64,000 nt of DNA from Oscillospiraceae bacterium (GCA_003453215.1 DMMB01000069.1:9602-73601); one strand, 5' to 3'. Shown: positions 49,654 through 58,519, numbered from the stretch's first letter. Notes: generated by a model from the letters alone, not told the origin. Translations and numbers: made by a program.

Positions 49654-51047
49654 ATGGTCTTTTCCAGCCTTACATTTTTACAGTGCTTTCTGCCCCTCTG
49701 CCTGCTTTTCTATTTTCTGGCGCCGTCCAGGTGGCGCAATGGCGCATCCTCTTTCTGTTCAGCTTGCTGTTCTATGCCTGGGGCGAGCCGGTCTATGTGT
49801 TGCTCATGCTCTTTTCCACCGCGCTGAATTTTACCTGCGGCCAGATGGCAGAGCGTCACCGGGGCCAGAAGGGCGCCAAAATCGCGCTCCTGATCTCGGT
49901 CTGCACCAACTTAGGGCTCCTTTGCCTTTTTAAGTACAGCGATTTTCTCATTGCTACCGTCAATTCCCTGTTTGGCACATCTCTTCCACAGCCGGGTCTG
50001 CCGCTGCCCATCGGCATCAGCTTTTATACCTTCCAGACCATGAGCTACACCATCGATGTTTACCGGGGCGAAGCCAAGGCCCAGAAGAATATCATCACCT
50101 TTGGCGCCTATGTCACCCTGTTCCCGCAGCTCATCGCCGGGCCCATCGTCCGCTATCAAACCGTAGCGGAGGAACTGGAGCACCGCACCTGCACCCCGGA
50201 TCTCTTTGCCGAAGGGGTCAAACGCTTTGTCTGCGGTATGGGCAAAAAGGTGCTGCTGGCCAATAATATCGGCCTTCTGTGGGAAGCGGCCTCCGCACAA
50301 ACGACGCCAACGGTGCTTACCGCCTGGCTGGGGGTCATTGCCTATGGCTTCCAGATCTATTTCGATTTTTCCGGCTACTCCGATATGGCCATCGGCCTGG
50401 GGCGTATGTTGGGCTTCCGTTTCCTCGAAAACTTCAATTACCCCTTCCTCGCCAATAGCATCACCGATTTTTGGCGGCGGTGGCACATTTCCATGGGCAC
50501 CTGGTTCCGGGATTATGTCTATATTCCGTTGGGCGGGAACCGGGGCGGCCTCCTCCGGCAGCTGCGCAATATCGCCATCGTCTGGCTGCTCACCGGCTTT
50601 TGGCATGGCGCCAGCTGGAATTTCGTCCTGTGGGGCGTATACTTTGGCATTCTTCTGGTGCTGGAAAAGCTGTTTTTGCTGCGCTGGATCCAGAAATTGT
50701 CCTCCGCCCTGCAGCACCTTTATGCACTGGTGCTGGTGACGGGCAGCTGGACGCTCTTTGCTTTTCCCGATATTGGAAAAGGGGCGGCCTGGTTCCGGGC
50801 TATGTTCTCCGGGCCGCTATATGATAGCGGCAGCCTGTACCTGCTGCTGACCTATGGCCTTATGCTTGTCATTTGCGCTCTGGCGGCCACCCCGCTGGGG
50901 CGGCGCTGTTACGAAAAACTAAACGCCAAACTTGGCCCGCGGGTTCTCACCATCGCCGATTGCAGCGGACTGCTCTGTATTCTGGTCATGGCCGCGGCCT
51001 ATCTTGTCAGCGGCAGCTACAATCCGTTCCTTTACTTCCGGTTTTGA
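49654..51047 (+). pseudogene. MBOAT O-acyltransferase (AlgI-like) of locus B with a frameshift near its start
   Basis: From ATG 49654 (GGAGG upstream) the frame reads VFSSLTFLQCFLPLCLLFYF and LAPSRWRN, the family N-terminus, then goes out of frame. The family continues in another frame (ILFLFSLLFYAWGEPVYVLL) right after. By comparison with the locus A protein (RRAKNAVLLFFSLIFYAW), the sequence GGCGC at 49741-49745 holds two extra bases, probably a GC duplication. The rest is intact: FPQLIAGPIVRYQ, YFDFSGYSDMAIGL, ITDFWRRWHIS, YIPLGGNRGG and LTGFWHGASWNF with the catalytic His. Unless the frame is restored by slippage or the bases are a sequencing error, no full protein is made. Confidence 0.75.
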
Positions 51048-51058
51048 GGTGAAAAACA

Positions 51059-52147
51059 ATGCGAAACAAAATGATAACCTCTTTCTTCTGCCTGCTGTTG
51101 GCTGTCTCAGCCCTCGCCGGGCTGTTCCTGCCGGATCGGTACTATTCGGAGCGGGAAAAGCGCACCCTGGCACAAAAGCCGACCTTTACGCTTGCCCAAT
51201 TTATCTCCGGCCAATTTGGCGATGCGCTGGAAGACTACCTCACCGATCAGGTGCCCGGGCGCGATGACTGGGTGGCTATGAAAACCTATATGGAACTGGC
51301 CGCCGGCAAGCGGGAAAGCAATGGTGTCTACATTGCCAAAGATCAATATCTGATGGACAAGTTTACTTCCTACAGCAAAAAGCAGCTCACCGCCAATGCC
51401 GCTGCCCTCGCCGCCCTACAAAAGCAGTTGGCCGCCAAGGGCATTTCGATGGAAACCATCCTTGTCCCCATGGCTGCGCAGGTACTTACCGATAAGCTGC
51501 CCGCCTATGCACCGGTGGCCGATTATGCTGCCATTCTTCAGGTGCTCACCGATTCCGGTCTTCATACCGTCGATGTGTTTTCCGCACTTTCGGCACACAA
51601 GGAAGAAGCCATCTACTATCGTACCGATCACCACTGGACCAGCCTGGGGGCCTACTATGCCTATTGTGCGTGGCGCAGCACCGCTCCCTCCGCCAGCGAA
51701 TGGACGCAGGAAGTCCTCTGCAGCAGCTTTCGCGGCACCACCTGGAATAATGTTCCATTGGCCGAAGTCCCTGCTGAAGAAATCACCGCCTGGTACCGAC
51801 ACGCCAATCGCCATGTTTCCTATAATAACGGCCAGTATGAAGCCGAAAGCATCTACGAGCGGAAATACCTTTCCGGCAGCGATCCGTATGCGGTGTTCCT
51901 GAATTCCAACCAGGCGCTGACTGTCGTAGAAGGCAGCGGCCAAAGCGGCAAGCTTCTTCTCATCAAGGATTCCTACGGCAATACCTTTTCGCAGTTCCCG
52001 GTGGAAGATTTTGCCGAAGTTCACGTCATTGATCTGCGCTTTTTCCAGGGCGACGTGATGAAATACGCCACAGAAAATGGCATTACCGATGTTCTGGTGC
52101 TGTATGGCACCCAAAACTTCGTAAAAGATACCAATATTTCGTTTTAA
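51059..52147 (+). CDS. DHHW-family (AlgX/AlgJ-like) secreted protein, locus B
   Basis: The 362-residue protein has an N-terminal signal anchor (about residues 6-25), REKRTLAQKPTFT, YLTDQVPGRDDWV, then the family motif YYRTDHHWTSLGAYYAY and the late serine block LLLIKDSYGNTFSQF. It is the probable partner of the MBOAT protein in O-acylation of an outer polymer. The gene is intact although its MBOAT neighbour is frameshifted. ATG 51059 follows GAGGTG; spacing to the MBOAT stop is 11 nt. Confidence 0.88.
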   Translation: MRNKMITSFFCLLLAVSALAGLFLPDRYYSEREKRTLAQKPTFTLAQFISGQFGDALEDYLTDQVPGRDDWVAMKTYMELAAGKRESNGVYIAKDQYLMDKFTSYSKKQLTANAAALAALQKQLAAKGISMETILVPMAAQVLTDKLPAYAPVADYAAILQVLTDSGLHTVDVFSALSAHKEEAIYYRTDHHWTSLGAYYAYCAWRSTAPSASEWTQEVLCSSFRGTTWNNVPLAEVPAEEITAWYRHANRHVSYNNGQYEAESIYERKYLSGSDPYAVFLNSNQALTVVEGSGQSGKLLLIKDSYGNTFSQFPVEDFAEVHVIDLRFFQGDVMKYATENGITDVLVLYGTQNFVKDTNISF

Positions 52148-52152
52148 TGCAA

Positions 52153-52190
52153 AAAAGCAGTCCCGTCTCTCCGGCCGGACTGCTTTTTCT
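52153..52190 (+). terminator. Terminator of locus B
   Basis: Perfect 11-bp stem AAAAGCAGTCC / GGACTGCTTTT with a 13-nt loop. Confidence 0.88.
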
Positions 52191-52264
52191 TAACTATGCA
52201 GGCGTTCTTTCCCTTAAAGCCCTGCTCATTGTTTCTTTATTGCCTTCTTTTTTATTTTGGTGAA

Positions 52265-52293
52265 TTGCCTGTAACATTAAAATATGTTACAAT
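52265..52293 (+). promoter_or_regulatory. lacI-type gene promoter with embedded operator
   Basis: TTGCCT, 17-bp spacer, TACAAT. The inverted repeat TGTAACAT / ATGTTACA (52270-52291) fills the spacer, as expected of autorepression. Confidence 0.7.
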
Positions 52294-52325
52294 TAGGGCG
52301 AAAATATTTATGAGGAGGGCTGCCC

Positions 52326-53324
52326 GTGAATATCCGCGAGCTGGCAAAGGAAGCCGGCGTTTCGGTTGCCACCATCTCCCGCGTCATCAATCACCCGGAG
52401 GCCGTATTGCCGGAAACCCGCGAACGGGTGCAGTCTATCATTGAAAAATACAACTACGATCCCAAGCCGGTCAATCGTGGGCGGCGGTCGGTCGCCCTGC
52501 TGGTTCCTTCAGCCGCGTGGGCGCAGGGACTGCTCCTTGGGGTACAGTCGGTGTTGGCGCCTAAGGGAATTCTGGTCAATCTGGTAGAAACGGCGCCCCT
52601 ATCCGGCGGCATGGCCGCCTGCATTCAGGCGGCGGCTGCGGCAAAACCCATTGGGCTGCTGATTGCCGGGGAGCCCTCCCTCTCCCCGGAGATGCTGCCA
52701 ACCGAATTGCCGGTGGTGCTGCTGGGCAGCTATGACCACCTGGAAAATTGCAATATCTGCGGCATTAATTACAGCGATGCGGCCGAAAAAATGCTCTCGC
52801 ACCTTTATGCTATGGGGCACCGCTCCATCTGGCTGCTGCAAAGCAGCCGCAATCCCCCCGAAAAAGCGGCCATTACCGCCGGCTATCTTCGGGCGGCAGC
52901 GGTACTGGGCATGACCGATCGTCAGTGCCGCATTTTGGAGGGAGAGGACAGCGTCGCCGGCGGTTACCGCATCTGCCGGGAAGAAATTCTAACCGAAGAT
53001 CCCCCTCAGGCCGTTTTTGCCGTCAGCGATGCCATGGCCATGGGGGTTATCAAGGCGGCGCGGGAGGAAAATATCCCCCTGCCGGAGGGGCTGGCCGTTG
53101 CCGGCTTTACCGGCAGCGAAGCCGCCGCGGTTATCACCCCTGCCCTGACCACTATGGAGCACCCGCTGGAGCGGCTGGGCGCGGTGGCCGCCCGCCGTCT
53201 CATTGAATTGGTGGAGGACAGCGCGCTGTATCAGGTGGAAACACACGAAATCGTACTAAAATCCAAGCTGAAGATCCGCCGCAGCTGCGGCAACCGCAAG
53301 GAAATCTACGAGCTGTTCGAATAA
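52326..53324 (+). CDS. LacI-family transcriptional regulator of the nucleobase genes
   Basis: The 332-residue protein has a LacI helix-turn-helix (MNIRELAKEAGVSVATISRV, then INHPEAVLPETRERV) and a periplasmic-binding-type effector domain (VALLVPSAAWAQGLLLGVQS, GHRSIWLLQSSR, PQAVFAVSDAMAMGV, LAVAGFTGSEAAAV). GTG 52326 follows GAGGAGG. Its own promoter and the permease promoter 2.3 kb downstream carry the same TGTAACA-N8/9-TGTTACA sites, so it probably controls both. A purine or pyrimidine effector is likely from the neighbours (inference). Confidence 0.92.
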   Translation: MNIRELAKEAGVSVATISRVINHPEAVLPETRERVQSIIEKYNYDPKPVNRGRRSVALLVPSAAWAQGLLLGVQSVLAPKGILVNLVETAPLSGGMAACIQAAAAAKPIGLLIAGEPSLSPEMLPTELPVVLLGSYDHLENCNICGINYSDAAEKMLSHLYAMGHRSIWLLQSSRNPPEKAAITAGYLRAAAVLGMTDRQCRILEGEDSVAGGYRICREEILTEDPPQAVFAVSDAMAMGVIKAAREENIPLPEGLAVAGFTGSEAAAVITPALTTMEHPLERLGAVAARRLIELVEDSALYQVETHEIVLKSKLKIRRSCGNRKEIYELFE

Positions 53325-53337
53325 AGGAGGGTATGAG

Positions 53338-54459
53338 ATGTCGTTATCCGTCAACTTTATGGGCCTGCCGTTCAAAAATCCCATCATTGCCGCAGCCGGC
53401 CCCTGGTGCCGCGATGCCGCGGCCATGCAGAAAGCCATCGATGCCGGTGCGGCGGCTGTCGTTACCGAAACCATTACCCTGGAAAAAAGCCATATCGTCA
53501 GTCCGCGCGTCTTTTACCGACAGGGCGCAGTTTACAATACCACCCTGTACAGCACCATGACGCTGGAGGAAGTGGAGCAGGAAGCGGAACGCCTGCAAAA
53601 AGGCGACGCCTTCCTCATCTGCAATATCCGGGGCACAACGCCCTCGGAGCTGCGCTACCTGGCCAGCCGTATGCAGCGTTTGGGTGCCGATGCACTGGAA
53701 CTGTGCTGTTTTACCCCCATCGGCACCAAGTTGGAAGACATCAGCATCCGGCCGGAGGAAGTGGGCGAAATGGTACGCGGCGTCACCTCAACGGTGGAAA
53801 TCCCCGTTATGGTGCGGCTGCCGCACCACGCGGCGCTCAATCCGGCCTTTGCCCGCCAAATTACCCAGAACGGAGCCCGGGCCATCAGCGCCATTGAATC
53901 CCTCGAAGGCATCAACGGCGTGGAGATTGAAACCGCCCGCTGTGAAATGGCCGCCATCGGCGGCTATACCGGCAGCCCCCTGCGGCCGCTTTCCCTGGCG
54001 GCTACGGCGGTGCTGCATCAGCTGGCCGATTGTGAAATTGCCGCCATGTGCGGGGTGGAAGATTGGCACAGCATCATCGAATTCCTGATGATGGGCGCCA
54101 CCGTTGTACAGATGGGTTCCGCCATTATGCTGCGGGGCTATGGGCATATTACCGAAACACTGCAAAAGCTGGAGAGCTGGCTGCAGGAAAAAGGCTATTC
54201 CGATCTTGCCGAACTGCGCGGTAAGGCGCTTTCCTCCCTTTCCGCCTTTGAGGAACTGCCGGAACGCCTGCTGCGGGCCAAAATGACGGCCCCCTGCGAT
54301 GGCACCTGTCCCGATGGCTGTCCGGCGCGGTGCGTTGGGGCCTGCCTGTATGAAGCCATTTCGCTGGGGGCTGAGGGCATTGCCGTTGATGCAGCCGCCT
54401 GCACCGGCTGCGGCCTGTGTGCATCTCTCTGCCCCAAAAAGCTCTTCCTTATGAAGTAA
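53338..54459 (+). CDS. Dihydroorotate/dihydropyrimidine dehydrogenase-like flavoprotein with 4Fe-4S domain
   Basis: The 373-residue protein has a DHOD/PreA-type TIM barrel: FMGLPFKNPIIAAAGPW at the start, AVVTETITLEKS, CNIRGTTPSELRYL, ELCCFTP, VRLPHHAALNP and AAMCGVEDWHSIIEF with GATVVQMGSAIM for FMN. The C-terminus holds Cys clusters (CDGTCPDGCPARCVGAC and CTGCGLCASLCPKK). It should reduce or oxidise a pyrimidine-like ring, as dihydropyrimidine dehydrogenase does. The NAD-binding partner PreT is absent here. ATG 53338 follows AAAGGAGG; it is 13 nt after the LacI gene. Confidence 0.8.
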   Translation: MSLSVNFMGLPFKNPIIAAAGPWCRDAAAMQKAIDAGAAAVVTETITLEKSHIVSPRVFYRQGAVYNTTLYSTMTLEEVEQEAERLQKGDAFLICNIRGTTPSELRYLASRMQRLGADALELCCFTPIGTKLEDISIRPEEVGEMVRGVTSTVEIPVMVRLPHHAALNPAFARQITQNGARAISAIESLEGINGVEIETARCEMAAIGGYTGSPLRPLSLAATAVLHQLADCEIAAMCGVEDWHSIIEFLMMGATVVQMGSAIMLRGYGHITETLQKLESWLQEKGYSDLAELRGKALSSLSAFEELPERLLRAKMTAPCDGTCPDGCPARCVGACLYEAISLGAEGIAVDAAACTGCGLCASLCPKKLFLMK

Positions 54460-54466
54460 CTCCCTG

Positions 54467-54494
54467 CCGGAGAGCCGCCTGCTCTCCGGTTTTT
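54467..54494 (+). terminator. Terminator of the lacI/preA-like operon
   Basis: Perfect 9-bp stem CCGGAGAGC / GCTCTCCGG, 5-nt loop, then five T's. Confidence 0.9.
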
Positions 54495-54506
54495 GCTTGT
54501 CATTGA

Positions 54507-54529
54507 TGTAACAATCAACAAATGTTACA
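54507..54529. promoter_or_regulatory. Upstream LacI-type operator of the permease operon
   Basis: TGTAACA-N9-TGTTACA, 51 nt before the -35 box. Confidence 0.6.
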
Positions 54530-54579
54530 TCAAAATGTTGTCCAATCCGCTGAAATATTGTCAGAAACGCAAAAAACTG

Positions 54580-54608
54580 TTGAAATCTTGACGAATACTT
54601 GCTAAGAT
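54580..54608 (+). promoter_or_regulatory. Sigma-A-type promoter of the permease/deaminase operon
   Basis: TTGAAA, 17-bp spacer, TAAGAT. Confidence 0.6.
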
Positions 54609-54613
54609 GCAGA

Positions 54614-54636
54614 TGTAACAAAGATTTATTGTTACA
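54614..54636. promoter_or_regulatory. Downstream LacI-type operator of the permease operon
   Basis: TGTAACA-N9-TGTTACA starting 5 nt after the -10 box, at the transcription start. A further half-site (TGTTACA) is at 54656-54662. Confidence 0.65.
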
Positions 54637-54695
54637 TAGAGAAACAAGCGCTTGATGTTACAAAATGATCTGAGTTTTGGAAGGAGTTGTCCCTT

Positions 54696-56009
54696 ATGTC
54701 AAAGATCCCCGTTGGTTACGGGCTGAATGACTGCCCGCCCATCAAGGAAACGGTCCCGCTGAGTATCCAGCAGATCGTCGTTCTCGTTTTTAATGTACTG
54801 CCTGTTCCGCTGCTTATCGGTGCCGGCATCGGCCTTTCCGCCAGCGAAATTACCATTCTGGTGGCAGGCTGCCTGCTCGTCACCGGTATTGCCACCCTGC
54901 TGCAGACTATCGGCGTTGGCCCCATTGGTGCCCGCCTGCCCATCCCGCTGGAGTGCAGCTTTGTATTCGTTGCCCCCGGCATTGCACTGGGCGCTCAGTA
55001 TGGTCTGGCGGCCTTTACCGGTGCCTGCCTCGTCGGCAGCATCATTACCACCATTCTGTGGACCGGCCTGCATAAGCAGCTTTCCATTCTGTTTAAACCA
55101 TATATCACCGGCGCAGTTGTTATGGCCCTGGGCCTCAGCCTCTGCAGCGTTGGCATCGGCTACTGCGCAGGCGGTGTAGGCTCCGCCGATTACGGCGATC
55201 CCATCAACCTGCTGCTGGCCGCCGGCACCATCATTATCATGGTTCTGCTCAATCACTTCTGCAGCAAGAACTTCCTTTCCAAGGCTTCTCCCCTTATCGC
55301 CATTCTGGTTATGAGTGCTGCCGCTGCTGCTTTCGGCAAGCTGGATCTCTCCCCCATTGCCGAAGAAGCCTGGATCCGTGTTCCTCAGCCCCTGCACTTC
55401 GGCATCAAGTTCGAGCTTGGCCCGATCATTTCTATCACCATCCTGTGCTTCATTGCCCTGGTTGAGCTGATGGGCGACCAGACCACCGCCTCCATGCTGG
55501 CGAAGAACAGCCTGCCCAGTGAGCGGGAAACCCGCGGCGGCGTACTGGCTCAGGGTGTTGGCAGCGTTATTTCTTCTATGTTCAATATGGTTCCTGTCAT
55601 CAGCGGCAGCGCCAATATCGGTCTGTGCGGTCTTTCCGGCGTTACCAGCCGCTTTGTCACTGCCATTGCCGGTGGCGTAGTTGCTCTCTGCGGTCTCTGC
55701 CCCAAGCTGTGTGCCGTATTCTCCTGCATTCCTTCTGCTGTCTTGGGCGGCGTTGCTCTCTCCGCCTTTGGTACCATTCTGGTTTCCGGCATGAACGTTA
55801 TCCACAATGGCGGTCCGCTCACGGCCCGTACCACCACCATCGTGGCCATTTCCCTGGCGGTCGGCGTTGGTTTCAGCGCGGCTTCCGATGCCTTGGTGGC
55901 TCTGCCTTTCTGGGCTTCCAGCCTGCTCAGCGGCGTGCCTGGCACCGCTATTGTTGCCGTCGTTCTCAGCCTCATTCTGCCTGAGAAAAAGGAAGAAAAG
56001 GCTGCCTGA
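54696..56009 (+). CDS. NCS2-family xanthine/uracil permease
   Basis: The 437-residue protein has 12-14 hydrophobic segments and NCS2 nucleobase-transporter blocks: QQIVVLVFNVLPVPLLIGAG, the VFVAPGIALG segment of helix 3, ALVELMGDQTTASMLA (conserved Glu of helix 8), NMVPVISGSANIGLCGLSGV (helix 10 motif) and VTSRFVTAIAG. It probably imports xanthine, guanine, uracil or a related base with protons. The ATG at 54696 is set by AAGGAG at 9 nt; a TTG at 54687 is also in frame. The hydrolase gene follows by 23 nt. Confidence 0.92.
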   Translation: MSKIPVGYGLNDCPPIKETVPLSIQQIVVLVFNVLPVPLLIGAGIGLSASEITILVAGCLLVTGIATLLQTIGVGPIGARLPIPLECSFVFVAPGIALGAQYGLAAFTGACLVGSIITTILWTGLHKQLSILFKPYITGAVVMALGLSLCSVGIGYCAGGVGSADYGDPINLLLAAGTIIIMVLLNHFCSKNFLSKASPLIAILVMSAAAAAFGKLDLSPIAEEAWIRVPQPLHFGIKFELGPIISITILCFIALVELMGDQTTASMLAKNSLPSERETRGGVLAQGVGSVISSMFNMVPVISGSANIGLCGLSGVTSRFVTAIAGGVVALCGLCPKLCAVFSCIPSAVLGGVALSAFGTILVSGMNVIHNGGPLTARTTTIVAISLAVGVGFSAASDALVALPFWASSLLSGVPGTAIVAVVLSLILPEKKEEKAA

Positions 56010-56032
56010 TCCGGCGAAAGGAGAGAAACATT

Positions 56033-57439
56033 ATGAAAACTGTACTGTACCAAAATGCCGATTGGATCATCACTATGGATGAGGAGCGTCACCGCTACCG
56101 CCATGCAGATATGCTTGTCTGCGGCAAGGAGATCAAAGCCATCGGCCAAAACCTTAAAGATACCCTTGGCGATACCGTCACCATCGATGAAACCGTAGAT
56201 GCCAGCGGCCGCGTCATTCTGCCCGGCTTTGTCAATACCCATCATCACACCTGGCAGACTCTTATCCGCAATATCAAGGCCACCCAGGGCCTGCGTCTGG
56301 AACCCTGGCTCACCACCATGTATGAGATCTACAAAGATCTGAATACCGATGTGGCTCGCGCCGGCGTTTATGTAGCGCTGGGCGAAGGCCTGAAAACCGG
56401 TATCACCACCTCCAATGACCTGTGGTACCCCCATCCGGTCGGTGTCACCTGCCTGGTGGATGCCGAAATTGAAGCCGCCAAAGAACTGGGCATTCGCTTC
56501 CATCCGGTGCGCAGCTATCACTCCGTCACCAGCGATATTGTCCCGCCCGAAGTGGTGGACAGCATCGAAGGCGTTATGGGCGATGCCGAGCGTCTGGTGA
56601 AAAAGTATCACGATCCTTCCCGTTTCTCGATGTGCCAGGTCGGCATCGGCCCCAGCATCGCTTATTATGAAACGGAAGAAATCGTCCGCGCCACCATCGA
56701 TCTGGCCGAAAAGCTGGATATCAAAGTACATGGCCATCTGGCAGAAAGCCGCGGCGAAGTCGCCTTTGTGGAAGAGCACTATGGCTGCCGCCCCGCCGAA
56801 TGGTTCCGCCGTCACGATCTTCTGGGCGATCGTTTCTACTACGCTCACTGCATCCACCTCAATGATGAGGAAGTGCAGCTGATGGCCGATACCAACACCG
56901 GTATTTCCACCTGCCCCATCTCCAATATGTACCTCAGCTCCGGTTCCTGCCGCATCCCGGATCTGCTGCGTGCCGGCGTTAAGCGCTTCGGCATCGGCGT
57001 GGATGGCGCAGCCAGCAGCAACTCTGCCAACATGATGGAGGAAATTCGCGTCAGCTACCTGCTCAATCGTCTCAGCTGGGGCGATGACTCCATCGGCTGC
57101 GAGGATATCCTGTACCTGGCCACGGCCGGCGGCGCTGCCGCCCTGGGCCGCGATGACATCGGTCATCTGGCGCCCGGTATGGCAGCCGATTTCACCCTCA
57201 TGAACTGGGACCAGCTGCAGTATGCCGGCGGCTGCAATGATCCTGTGGATTGCATCGTCCTCAGTGGCGATGCCCGCATGATCGAAACCGTCGTGGTCAA
57301 TGGCGAAACCGTTGTACAGAACGGCCGCCTGACCAAAGTAAACGAGGAAGAAAAGCGGGATTATGCCGCTGCTGTGGGCCGCGAGCTGCTCACCAAAGCT
57401 TCCGCCCGTATCCCCGGGCTCAAGGCCGACCTCGTTTAA
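56033..57439 (+). CDS. Amidohydrolase, 8-oxoguanine deaminase / ATZ-TRZ-like
   Basis: The 468-residue enzyme is a metal-dependent amidohydrolase that removes amino groups from ring compounds. The metal ligands are visible: FVNTHHHTWQT (about residues 69-79), KVHGHLAES (His near 235), AHCIHL and GVDGAASSNSANM (Asp near 323), and the C-terminal PGMAADF of the small beta-sandwich. The NTHHH spacing fits 8-oxoguanine deaminase and hydroxyatrazine-type enzymes better than guanine deaminase. With the permease just upstream it probably feeds purines into catabolism. ATG 56033 follows AAAGGAG. Confidence 0.88.
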   Translation: MKTVLYQNADWIITMDEERHRYRHADMLVCGKEIKAIGQNLKDTLGDTVTIDETVDASGRVILPGFVNTHHHTWQTLIRNIKATQGLRLEPWLTTMYEIYKDLNTDVARAGVYVALGEGLKTGITTSNDLWYPHPVGVTCLVDAEIEAAKELGIRFHPVRSYHSVTSDIVPPEVVDSIEGVMGDAERLVKKYHDPSRFSMCQVGIGPSIAYYETEEIVRATIDLAEKLDIKVHGHLAESRGEVAFVEEHYGCRPAEWFRRHDLLGDRFYYAHCIHLNDEEVQLMADTNTGISTCPISNMYLSSGSCRIPDLLRAGVKRFGIGVDGAASSNSANMMEEIRVSYLLNRLSWGDDSIGCEDILYLATAGGAAALGRDDIGHLAPGMAADFTLMNWDQLQYAGGCNDPVDCIVLSGDARMIETVVVNGETVVQNGRLTKVNEEEKRDYAAAVGRELLTKASARIPGLKADLV

Positions 57440-57486
57440 TCCTTTCTTTTCAATATCACCCCCTCAAATAACCCCTCTATAAAGCA

Positions 57487-57526
57487 AATACCCCCGGTAC
57501 AGCAAAGCGCTGTGTTCGGGGGTATT
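57487..57526. terminator. Hairpin between the deaminase and the acetyltransferase stub
   Basis: AATACCCCCG / CGGGGGTATT, a 10-bp stem with a 20-nt loop that has an inner stem (ACAGC / GCTGT). The T-runs are weak on both strands. Confidence 0.55.
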
Positions 57527-57533
57527 GCTATGG

Positions 57534-57713
57534 TCAAACCGGCATCACGCTGCCAAACAGTTCCTGCAGAACCGCCCTGCGGCCTTCCCGGTCTCCTTTG
57601 GGCAGGGCATTCAGCTGGCGGCAAAGCGTCATTGCCCGTTGTTTGCGGGCATCCACCGCCTCATCCCAGAAATCAAATTCCAGCCCGGCGTCCAGTTTTT
57701 CCAGCTCTGTCAT
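57534..57713 (-). pseudogene. Truncated sugar O-acetyltransferase (Mac domain only)
   Basis: A 59-codon frame on the minus strand begins MTELEKLDAGLEFDFWDEAV and continues RKQRAMTLCRQLNALPKGDR to LFGSVMPV and TGA. This matches the N-terminal Mac domain of maltose/galactoside O-acetyltransferases, which normally has about 130 more residues with hexapeptide repeats. Nothing further is coded downstream; the hairpin at 57487 follows. ATG 57713 has AAGGAGG, so the fragment may still be translated. It is probably a remnant left by a deletion, placed directly after the TetR gene. Confidence 0.65.
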
Positions 57714-57740
57714 TCTTCTTCCTCCTTCGCCGCTTTTGCT

Positions 57741-58346
57741 TTATCGGGGTACGGCATCGGCTTTCAGCCGTTTTTTCGCTCCGCTGATGTGATCCTGCAG
57801 CATTTGATCTGCAAAAGCAATCAGCTGCTCCGGCGTTCGGTCTATCTCCTCCAGCAGCCAGCTTTCTACCATGCCGCTCAGCGCCACTACATAAAAATGC
57901 GTTACCAGGTCAATATCGGGCTGGGCATCGCCGCCCAGGTCCGCACCAATTTCTGCCCCCACCTGCTCCACAGTGCGGTGGATAATGGCATAAATATCGG
58001 TCTGGAAAAACCGCCGCAGGTGGTCGCGCCCTACCGAGCGCAGCGCACACAGGCACACAGTGCGGTTTTTCTCCAGATAGCGGAACAGCTGCAGCAAACC
58101 CTCCTGCCACAGCAGCGTCCCCTCGTGCTGTTCCAGCAGCGAAACCGCTTCCTCCTGGAACATATACTGCATCAGGTCATAAATATCGGCAAAATGGTAG
58201 TAAAAATTCTGCCGGCGGATCCCGCAGCGGTCGGTAATATCCTGTATCGTGATCTTATCCACCGGTTTCTGTATCATCATCGCTTTCAAAGCGCTCACCA
58301 TTGCCTGTTTGGTCTGGTCGGAGACAGCATAGGTCCGTTTTTCCAC
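57741..58346 (-). CDS. TetR/AcrR-family transcriptional regulator
   Basis: The 201-residue protein has a TetR helix-turn-helix at about residues 10-55 (TKQAMVSALKAMMIQKPVDK, ITIQDITDRCGIRRQNFYYHF) and a helical C-terminal half of the DhaS-like class. GTG 58346 follows GAGGAGGG. It is divergent from the MMPL operon and lies next to an inverted repeat TGTCA-N6-TGACA, so it may control that operon. Confidence 0.9.
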   Translation of the reverse strand: MEKRTYAVSDQTKQAMVSALKAMMIQKPVDKITIQDITDRCGIRRQNFYYHFADIYDLMQYMFQEEAVSLLEQHEGTLLWQEGLLQLFRYLEKNRTVCLCALRSVGRDHLRRFFQTDIYAIIHRTVEQVGAEIGADLGGDAQPDIDLVTHFYVVALSGMVESWLLEEIDRTPEQLIAFADQMLQDHISGAKKRLKADAVPR

Positions 58347-58377
58347 GGCGGTTCCCTCCTCGCTTTTCGATGGCCTG

Positions 58378-58406
58378 ATTATATAATAAAATTGAATTTT
58401 GGTCAA
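58378..58406 (-). promoter_or_regulatory. Sigma-A-type promoter of the tetR-type gene
   Basis: On the minus strand TTGACC, 17-bp spacer, TATAAT. Confidence 0.75.
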
Positions 58407-58417
58407 ATCCCCGCTTT

Positions 58418-58433
58418 TGTCACATTTTTGACA
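58418..58433. promoter_or_regulatory. Candidate TetR operator between divergent genes
   Basis: TGTCA-N6-TGACA, 12 nt upstream of the tetR -35 box. Confidence 0.4.
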
Positions 58434-58487
58434 TCGGCATTGTTTTTGTCCTTTGCATCTCCCCTGCCGGTGGCCTATTCTTTACTT

Positions 58488-58496
58488 TGTTATAAT
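58488..58496 (+). promoter_or_regulatory. Extended -10 promoter of the MMPL operon
   Basis: TGTTATAAT, an extended -10 box 24 nt before the first ATG; no good -35 box is present, so activation or an alternative -35 is possible. Confidence 0.5.
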
Positions 58497-58519
58497 TCAT
58501 TTCGGAGAGAAGGCTTGGA

